From an uncultured Oscillospiraceae bacterium (GTDB taxonomy: Bacteria; Bacillota; Clostridia; Oscillospirales; Oscillospiraceae), in contig CAKTZN010000118.1 in assembly GCA_934635545.1 (NCBI GenBank), positions 1 through 5,734 on the forward strand: a stretch of DNA of 5,734 nt. Direction: 5' to 3'. A program made the translations under genes and the position numbers. The notes beneath the pieces are model-generated. The model was not told where the DNA came from. It saw nothing but the letters and a program-made list of their open reading frames with translations, and ran no database searches. Positions 1-4,331 of the stretch are shown here, in pieces; positions within the stretch are counted from its first letter, which is position 1, and every line of letters starts with the position of its first letter.

Positions 1-47
1 GGCACTTCCTTCAGCTGCTTTTCGTTCAATGCTTTGATGAGATCCAT
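1..47 (-). CDS. rplS: 50S ribosomal protein L19, N-terminal 15 codons (partial, runs off the left edge)
   Basis: Only the start of the gene is in the window. It reads MDLIKALNEKQLKEV followed by a partial Pro codon. This resembles clostridial L19 N-termini, in which an 'IKAL..QLK-VP' segment precedes the conserved GDTV region. L19 is a large-subunit protein at the 30S-50S interface. The ATG is at 47-45. It is preceded by a perfect AGGAGG (56-61) with 8 nt spacing, as expected for a highly expressed ribosomal gene. A structured leader and candidate promoter lie upstream, so it need not depend on read-through from the DUF2344 gene, whose stop is about 150 nt away. The identification rests on 15 residues and on context, so another short protein is possible. 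Confidence 0.72.
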   Translation of the reverse strand, partial: MDLIKALNEKQLKEV

Positions 48-136
48 GGATTTTTCCTCCTGTATTTATAGGTGTTCGTAACGCCATTTCAGGGGTGCAT
101 TTTCGCACCGGCGACAGAGGACCGCCCTTTTCACGC
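48..136 (-). promoter_or_regulatory. 5' leader of rplS with hairpins; candidate L19 autoregulatory leader
   Basis: If transcription starts near 136, the rplS mRNA carries an untranslated leader of about 90 nt. It contains a clear 5-bp G+C-rich hairpin at 94-109 (GGTGC, 6-nt loop, GCACC). It can also form a GGCG/CGCC stem around 110-126 and an imperfect GGCGTT/AACACC stem around 71-85, close to the SD at 56-61. Leaders that regulate L19 synthesis are described in Firmicutes (L19_leader family). I infer a possible member from position and structure only and have not matched it to a consensus. Confidence 0.35.
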
Positions 137-142
137 CATGAT

Positions 143-171
143 AGAATACCACACAAATCCGATAAATGCAA
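143..171 (-). promoter_or_regulatory. Candidate sigma-A promoter (extended -10) for rplS
   Basis: On the minus strand, TTGCAT (171-166) is followed after 17 nt by TATTCT (148-143). A TG one base before the hexamer forms an extended -10 element. The -35 matches consensus at only three of six positions and the -10 at four of six, so the call depends on exact spacing, the TGn element and the position upstream of a ribosomal-protein gene. The predicted start is near 136. Confidence 0.4.
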
Positions 172-177
172 GCATTA

Positions 178-197
178 TTTTCCCTTTTCCGGGAAAA
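178..197 (-). other. Short A+T-rich hairpin abutting the DUF2344 stop codon
   Basis: TTTTCCC (178-184) and GGGAAAA (191-197) can form a 7-bp stem with a 6-nt loop immediately after the TGA at 200-198. On the transcribed strand it is followed by TAATGC rather than a U-tract. It is therefore at best a weak terminator or an mRNA 3' end structure. No better terminator exists between this gene and rplS. Confidence 0.3.
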
Positions 198-860
198 TCA
201 TCGAAAATCCTGTCCGTTGGCGTCCAGAAGGCGGCGACGGCGTACCCGGACGAAGTCCGGCGTCAGCTCGGGGAGATAGGCCGCGATGGCCTTTTCGATG
301 AGCTGGGGGTTCAGTCCGGGGTTCTGGGCCTGCACCGTGATATCGATGAACACATTGTGTTCGTCCGCCGTCACGTTCGCCCTGCGGATCATGGGCGCGA
401 TGTCCACGTCCGCCAGCTCCTTGCGCTTGGTGCGCTTCTGGATCACCAGCGTGTCCCGTGCCAGCAGCGCCCGCAGGCGCTCCGCCGCGCCCTCCGGCAC
501 ACTGGCGTCGTATTCCAGCGTCACGTCCGCCCGCAGGCTGTCCAGCTCACGGATGGGACGCTTGGCCTCATAGCAGGCCAGGGCACGGATGCCGGTGGGC
601 ATGCCGGTATTCAGCTTTTCGGCGATGCCGCTGCCGTCGCTGTCCTGGGTCACCTCGAAGTCCAGCAGCTCACAGTCGCTGCTCTGTCCCACCGGCAGGG
701 GCAGGACGATGGAGATGATGGGATGGGGATGGTACCCCTGGGTATGCTTGATGTCCAGCTCCGTGCGGGGGAAGCACCGCTGGAAGGTGCGCATCAGGTC
801 AAGGTGGGAGATATAGGACGCCTGGGCCTCCTTGATAAACAGCAGCCGCAGCTTAGACAT
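198..860 (-). CDS. DUF2344 / TIGR03936-family radical SAM-associated protein
   Basis: This 220-residue protein carries the family signature near its N-terminus: a YISHLDLMRTFQR segment (about 16-28), then QGYHPHPIIS (41-50), LPLPVG (53-58) and a following acidic E-LDFE segment. That is the hallmark of DUF2344 (TIGR03936), a small domain nearly always adjacent or fused to a TIGR03960 radical SAM protein. The conserved His and Asp residues (H19, D21, H44, H46) suggest a catalytic or ligand-binding site, but the biochemical function is, to my knowledge, unestablished. The start ATG (860-858) overlaps the end of the radical SAM gene by 8 nt, and a G-rich weak SD (868-873) precedes it. This implies translational coupling and a joint role with that enzyme. 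No signal peptide or membrane segment is visible, so it should be cytoplasmic. The family call is strong and the function is open. Confidence 0.88.
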   Translation of the reverse strand: MSKLRLLFIKEAQASYISHLDLMRTFQRCFPRTELDIKHTQGYHPHPIISIVLPLPVGQSSDCELLDFEVTQDSDGSGIAEKLNTGMPTGIRALACYEAKRPIRELDSLRADVTLEYDASVPEGAAERLRALLARDTLVIQKRTKRKELADVDIAPMIRRANVTADEHNVFIDITVQAQNPGLNPQLIEKAIAAYLPELTPDFVRVRRRRLLDANGQDFR

Positions 861-2685
861 CGCACTTCCCCCCTACCAGCTTATTGGCGCCGCAGCCGTT
901 GCAGCGGGTGCGGCAGTCCGGCGTGGTGACGCCCGCCACGGCGTTTTCATGCTCACGCCACAGATATTCCTTGGTAACGCCGCTGGAGATCATGTCCCAG
1001 GGCATCAGCTCGTCCTTTTCCCGGCGGCGATAGGCGTAGAACGCCGGGTCAACGCCGCACTCGTCGAAGGCTTCCAGCCAGCGATCCAGTGAGAAATACT
1101 CCTCCCATGCGTCAAGGTGTCCGCCTTTACGCCATGCGGTTTCCAGCACATTGCCCAGCCTCCGGTCGCCCCGGGCCAGCACCGCTTCGATGAAGGAGGT
1201 CTGGCCGTCATGCCAGTTGTAGGTGACGGTCTTGGTGGTCATATTCTCCCGCAGAAGCTGCACCCGGCGCTCGTATTCCTCGCGGGTGATCTGGGGCTCC
1301 CACTGGAAGGCCGTGTGGGGCTTGGGCACAAAATAGGAGGTGGACACGGTGATGCGGACGCCCCGCTGCTTGTTGGGAGCGCTCTCCCGCCAGGCGTGCA
1401 TGACGCGGGCCGCCACATCGGCAATGCCCAGCACGTCCTCGTCCGTCTCCGTGGGCAGGCCCAGCATGAAATAGAGCTTCACCGCGTTGTAGCCGCCGGC
1501 AAAGGCGGTGTGGCAGGAGTTCAGCAGCGCCTCCAGCGTCACGTTCTTGTTGATCACGTCCCGCAGCCGCTGGGTGCCGGCCTCCGGTGCGAAGGTCAGG
1601 CCGGTCTTACGGCCCTTGGCCAGCCGCTGCATCAGCGCCATGGAGAAGTTGTCCGCCCGCAGACTGGGCAGGGACAGGTTCACATGGCGGCTCTCGCAGA
1701 AGGGCTCCAACTGGTCGCACAGCTCCGTCAGCGGCGGATAGTCGCTGGTGCTGAGGGAGGACAGCGTCACCTCCTGATAGCCGGAGTCATTGCAGGAATC
1801 CAGGCAGTACCGGGCGCACAGGTCGCGGCTGCGGTTGCGGACGGGGCGGTAGACATAGCCCGCCTGACAGAAGCGGCAGCCGCGGATGCAGCCCCGGAAC
1901 AGCTCCAGCGTCACCCGATCCTGGACGATCTCGGTGCTGGGCACGATGGTATTCACCGGGAAATACGCCTTGTCCATATCGCGGACGATGCGCTTGGTCA
2001 CCACAGCGGGCGCGCCGTCACGGGGCGTGATGGCGCTTACCGTGCCGTCGTCGTGGTAGGAGATGTCGTACAGGCTGGGGACGTAGATGCCGTCCAGTTG
2101 GGCGGCGGCACGGAGGAATTCCGCCTTGCTCCAGCCCTCACGCCGTGCCCTGCGGTGCAGCTCCACCAGCTCCACGGTGATGTCCTCACCCTCGCCCAGG
2201 CTCACCAGGTCGATGAAGTCGGCGATGGGCTCGGCATTGTACATGGCGGTGCCGCCGGCGATCACCAGCGGGGTCAGACCGTCACGCTGGGCGCTGCGCA
2301 GGGGGATCTTCGCCAGATCCAGCATGTTGAGGATGGCGGTGAAGGCCATCTCATAGCCCACGGAAAAGGCCACGATATCGAAATCGGTGATGGGGTCGCC
2401 GGATTCCAGCGCGAACAGCGGGATATCCGCATTGCGCATCTCCGCCTCCATGTCGCCCCAGGGGGCAAAGACCCGTTCGCACCACACGCCGTCCATGTTG
2501 TTCATAACGCCGTACAGGATCCGCATGCCCAGGTTGGACATGCCGATCTCATAGGTGTCCGGGAAGCAGAAGGCGATCCGGGTGTCCACCGCCGCCTTGT
2601 CCTTCACCACCGCGTTATATTCGCCGCCCACATAGCGGGCCGGCTTCTGCACCCGCGGCAGGATGCGTTCCAGCTTTTTATCCAC
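853..2685 (-). CDS. TIGR03960-family radical SAM protein with B12-binding-like N-terminal domain
   Basis: About 610 residues, full length for the family. Numbering is from the alternative ATG at 2691. An N-terminal Rossmann-like domain (about 35-180) resembles a B12-binding domain, but its DxHxxG position reads DTYEIG (45-50), with Tyr for the cobalamin-ligating His. The radical SAM core follows, with the [4Fe-4S] motif C268-x3-C272-x2-C275, then SLPSLRAD (340-347) and FAPEAGTQRLRD (367-378). The C-terminus carries a second cysteine cluster, C593-x3-C597-x2-C600, plus C610, as in relatives ending in 'PDCR..C.GCG'. I prefer GTG at 2685: AGGAG (2697-2693) lies 7 nt before it but only 1 nt before the ATG at 2691. 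The gene has its own sigma-A-like promoter and overlaps the DUF2344 gene. The substrate is unknown; family conservation near ribosome genes suggests RNA or protein modification, which is inference. Confidence 0.9.
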   Translation of the reverse strand: MDKKLERILPRVQKPARYVGGEYNAVVKDKAAVDTRIAFCFPDTYEIGMSNLGMRILYGVMNNMDGVWCERVFAPWGDMEAEMRNADIPLFALESGDPITDFDIVAFSVGYEMAFTAILNMLDLAKIPLRSAQRDGLTPLVIAGGTAMYNAEPIADFIDLVSLGEGEDITVELVELHRRARREGWSKAEFLRAAAQLDGIYVPSLYDISYHDDGTVSAITPRDGAPAVVTKRIVRDMDKAYFPVNTIVPSTEIVQDRVTLELFRGCIRGCRFCQAGYVYRPVRNRSRDLCARYCLDSCNDSGYQEVTLSSLSTSDYPPLTELCDQLEPFCESRHVNLSLPSLRADNFSMALMQRLAKGRKTGLTFAPEAGTQRLRDVINKNVTLEALLNSCHTAFAGGYNAVKLYFMLGLPTETDEDVLGIADVAARVMHAWRESAPNKQRGVRITVSTSYFVPKPHTAFQWEPQITREEYERRVQLLRENMTTKTVTYNWHDGQTSFIEAVLARGDRRLGNVLETAWRKGGHLDAWEEYFSLDRWLEAFDECGVDPAFYAYRRREKDELMPWDMISSGVTKEYLWREHENAVAGVTTPDCRTRCNGCGANKLVGGKCDV

Positions 2686-2720
2686 AGTCATTCTCCTGTT
2701 GTATATCAGAATATCATCTT

Positions 2721-2749
2721 ATTTTACCTGTTTTCCGGCGGTTTGGCAA
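2721..2749 (-). promoter_or_regulatory. Sigma-A-like promoter for the radical SAM-DUF2344 pair
   Basis: On the minus strand, TTGCCA (2749-2744) is followed after exactly 17 nt by TAAAAT (2726-2721). Each hexamer differs from the vegetative consensus at one position (10 of 12 matches). The -10 element contains the TAA stop codon of spoIVFB. The predicted start, near 2714, gives a leader of about 30 nt containing the AGGAG used by the radical SAM gene. No terminator separates spoIVFB from this promoter, so sporulation read-through remains possible. Confidence 0.6.
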
Positions 2750-3332
2750 CCCCTATTTGGCGCAGCGCGTGCCACAGAAGTGCCGCGGCTGCCAGCAGCA
2801 GGAAGGGACTGCCTCCCATCCACAGCGCCGCGGCCGCGCCCAGTGTCAGCACCGCCGCCATACCGAAGCCCACCACGGCCGCCACCCGGTCGGCGGTATA
2901 GGGCTCCGTCAGCCAAGCGGCCAGGTTCCACAGGATGCTGCCGCCGTCCAGCGGCGTGATGGGCAGCAGGTTGAAGGCCCCCAGCACAAGCTGCGCGCCG
3001 GAGAAGAGATACAGCACCTCCCACAGCCGTCCGCCAAGGCCCAGCAGCAGCGCCAGCAGCAGATTCACCGCGGGGCCTGCCGCAGCGGCCAGCACCTCTC
3101 CGCCGTAGGAGAGCCGTCCCGCCACCAGCATCTCCGCACCCAGCGCCGTAATGCGCAATGCCGTCACCCGGACATGGAGCCGCCGCAGCATCCAGTAGTG
3201 TCCCAGCTCGTGGAGCACCGCCGCCAACAGCAATGCCGCCAGCAGCAGCGGCGAGGACACCATCACGAACAGCGCCAGCAGCAGCGGCGCCGTAGGGGAA
3301 ACGTGGATGGCCGTCCGCTTACTGCGCGACAT
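2724..3332 (-). CDS. spoIVFB: SpoIVFB-like M50 site-2 intramembrane metalloprotease
   Basis: A strongly hydrophobic protein of 202 residues. The zinc motif HELGH (41-45) lies at the end of the first membrane segment (about 15-40). The third ligand is in the second M50 motif, NLLPITPLDGG (121-131, D129). A conserved AGPAVN (85-90) and further hydrophobic segments at about 78-99, 103-123, 150-172 and 175-190 complete the core. SpoIVFB cleaves pro-sigma-K in the outer forespore membrane during late sporulation. The spoIVFA-like gene directly upstream supports this over a generic site-2 protease. The Bacillus protein is about 288 residues with a C-terminal CBS domain. This one ends soon after the last membrane segment and has no CBS domain. 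The ATG (3332-3330) lies inside spoIVFA (14-nt overlap) without a visible SD, which suggests translational coupling. Confidence 0.8.
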   Translation of the reverse strand: MSRSKRTAIHVSPTAPLLLALFVMVSSPLLLAALLLAAVLHELGHYWMLRRLHVRVTALRITALGAEMLVAGRLSYGGEVLAAAAGPAVNLLLALLLGLGGRLWEVLYLFSGAQLVLGAFNLLPITPLDGGSILWNLAAWLTEPYTADRVAAVVGFGMAAVLTLGAAAALWMGGSPFLLLAAAALLWHALRQIGVAKPPENR

Positions 3333-4137
3333 AGTAGATGGGGTTCAGGTAGATATTATAGCGGTGCAGCTCGAAGTGCAGGTGATACCCCGTGGCGTCG
3401 CCGGTGTCCCCCACCTCCGCGATGGGATCTCCCATCCGCACCGTCTGTCCGGAGGAGGCGTTGACCCGGCTGCAGTGGGCGTACAGGGTGGTGTAGCCGT
3501 CCGGGTGGGTCAGCTCCACATACTTGCCCAGCTCCGTGCTCTCGGCCACCGCCGTCACCGTGCCGTCGGCAAAGGCGTGGATGACCTCCCCCTTCTCGCA
3601 GCCGATGTCCAGGCCGTAGTGGAACCGCTCCGTCCCCGCCACCGGGTGATCCCGGTAGCCGAAGGAGGAGGTGACCCTTCCCTCCACCGGCTTCTGATAG
3701 TCGAAACCCAGCACCTGCTGGAGCATATTCACGATCTCCGGCGTGGTGCCGTCGCCGTACACCACGGCGTTGCGGTCGGTCTCCTGCTGGCTGACGGTCA
3801 CCTTTTCGCCGCCGAACACCGCCACGCAGGCGTCGTTGACCGCCTGGGCCAGATCGTCGCCGCCGATGGCCCGGCCCGCCGCGGAAAAGGCCGCCACGAA
3901 GTCGGTGTCCTCCCCCATCAGATGCAGCAGCTTGCCGCCATACTGACGGGCCACGTCCGGCATGGTGAATTTCACCGTCACGACCACCACCAGTACGGCG
4001 GCGCTGACCAGTAATTGCAGCATGCGGCGGGTGCTGCCCCGCCGCGGCTGCTGGCGCTTTCCCGGCGTTCTGCCGCCTGCCGTCCTGGGCGGCGGTGACG
4101 GCAGCTTGCTGCTGCGTACCCGTTTCCCTGTTGCCAT
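3319..4137 (-). CDS. spoIVFA: SpoIVFA-like membrane-anchored M23/LytM protein
   Basis: 272 residues from the chosen start. A very basic, Pro-rich cytoplasmic tail (1-38) is followed by one membrane segment (about 40-57), a spacer, and a C-terminal M23/LytM domain (about 150-268). The M23 residues are complete: H173 and D177 (HYGLD), H221 (YAH) and H252/H254 (HLHFE). In Bacillus, SpoIVFA holds SpoIVFB and BofA together, restrains pro-sigma-K processing, and is cut by SpoIVB. Overlap with the M50 gene and the sigma-E-like promoter upstream support that identity over a free-standing cell-wall hydrolase. The ATG at 4137 has AGGAGG (4151-4146) at 8-nt spacing. An in-frame GTG at 4146 overlaps that SD, so it is unlikely to be the start. 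Confidence 0.75.
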   Translation of the reverse strand: MATGKRVRSSKLPSPPPRTAGGRTPGKRQQPRRGSTRRMLQLLVSAAVLVVVVTVKFTMPDVARQYGGKLLHLMGEDTDFVAAFSAAGRAIGGDDLAQAVNDACVAVFGGEKVTVSQQETDRNAVVYGDGTTPEIVNMLQQVLGFDYQKPVEGRVTSSFGYRDHPVAGTERFHYGLDIGCEKGEVIHAFADGTVTAVAESTELGKYVELTHPDGYTTLYAHCSRVNASSGQTVRMGDPIAEVGDTGDATGYHLHFELHRYNIYLNPIYYVAQ

Positions 4138-4163
4138 ATGGCGCACCTCCTGTCCTTTGCACC

Positions 4164-4193
4164 ATTATATGCGCCGCGGGACACGCAATATGC
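4164..4193 (-). promoter_or_regulatory. Sigma-E-type promoter for spoIVFA-spoIVFB
   Basis: On the minus strand, GCATATT (4193-4187) is followed after 15 nt by CATATAAT (4171-4164). These match the known sigma-E -35 (K/M-ATATT) and -10 (CATACAAT, one mismatch), with spacing at the upper end of the usual range. Transcription would start near 4157, about 20 nt before the ATG at 4137. A sigma-A reading uses the TATAAT inside the -10, but the hexamer 17 nt upstream is CATATT, a poor -35. In Bacillus the spoIVF operon is transcribed by sigma-E in the mother cell, so site and genes agree. Confidence 0.68.
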
Positions 4194-4271
4194 GTGAAAG
4201 GGTTGCAGTGGGACGTGGGAATCAATACGCCTTGCGGCGGAAAGCACACAACAAACCGACCACAACACACG

Positions 4272-4305
4272 AAAAAAGTGAGCTGCCAGCGGCAGCTCAC
4301 TTTTT
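4272..4305 (-). terminator. Rho-independent terminator after ispH-rpsA
   Basis: A perfect hairpin: a 10-bp GTGAGCTGCC/GGCAGCTCAC stem with a 3-nt loop (4288-4290), extended by five A-T pairs. On the minus strand it is followed by a run of six T. It starts 27 nt after the rpsA stop (4334-4332). Because A-runs and T-runs flank it on opposite sides, it could stop transcription in either direction. It insulates the sporulation operon from the housekeeping gene. Confidence 0.93.
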
Positions 4306-4331
4306 ATCAAGCTCTTTATGATGCCTGGAAA

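Noticed and set aside
178..197. Terminator for the radical SAM-DUF2344 unit
   Set aside because: The stem is short and mostly A-T, and there is no U-tract, so I list it only as a hairpin.
72..929. 285-codon plus-strand frame opposite the DUF2344 gene
   Set aside because: It has no recognisable domain and covers the rplS promoter and leader as well as a conserved antisense gene.
2698..2723. Second sigma-E-like element (ATATACAAC) before the radical SAM gene
   Set aside because: No ATATT-type -35 occurs at 13-15 nt upstream, and the sigma-A-like pair just upstream explains the gene better.
1117..2901. 594-codon open frame on the plus strand opposite the radical SAM gene
   Set aside because: It is antisense to a clearly conserved gene, has His/Gly/Gln-rich composition without domains, and lacks a convincing SD. 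Such frames stay open because the GC-rich sense gene rarely uses TTA, CTA or TCA codons.
3010..3295. Repeated CAG/CTG-rich tracts resembling a microsatellite
   Set aside because: They are explained by Leu/Ala/Gly-rich membrane segments of SpoIVFB encoded with CTG and GCN codons, with no regular unit or spacing.
3356..4300. 314-codon frame on the minus strand in another phase across spoIVFA
   Set aside because: It has low-complexity Gly/Arg-rich composition, starts inside the terminator hairpin and competes with the well-supported M23 frame.
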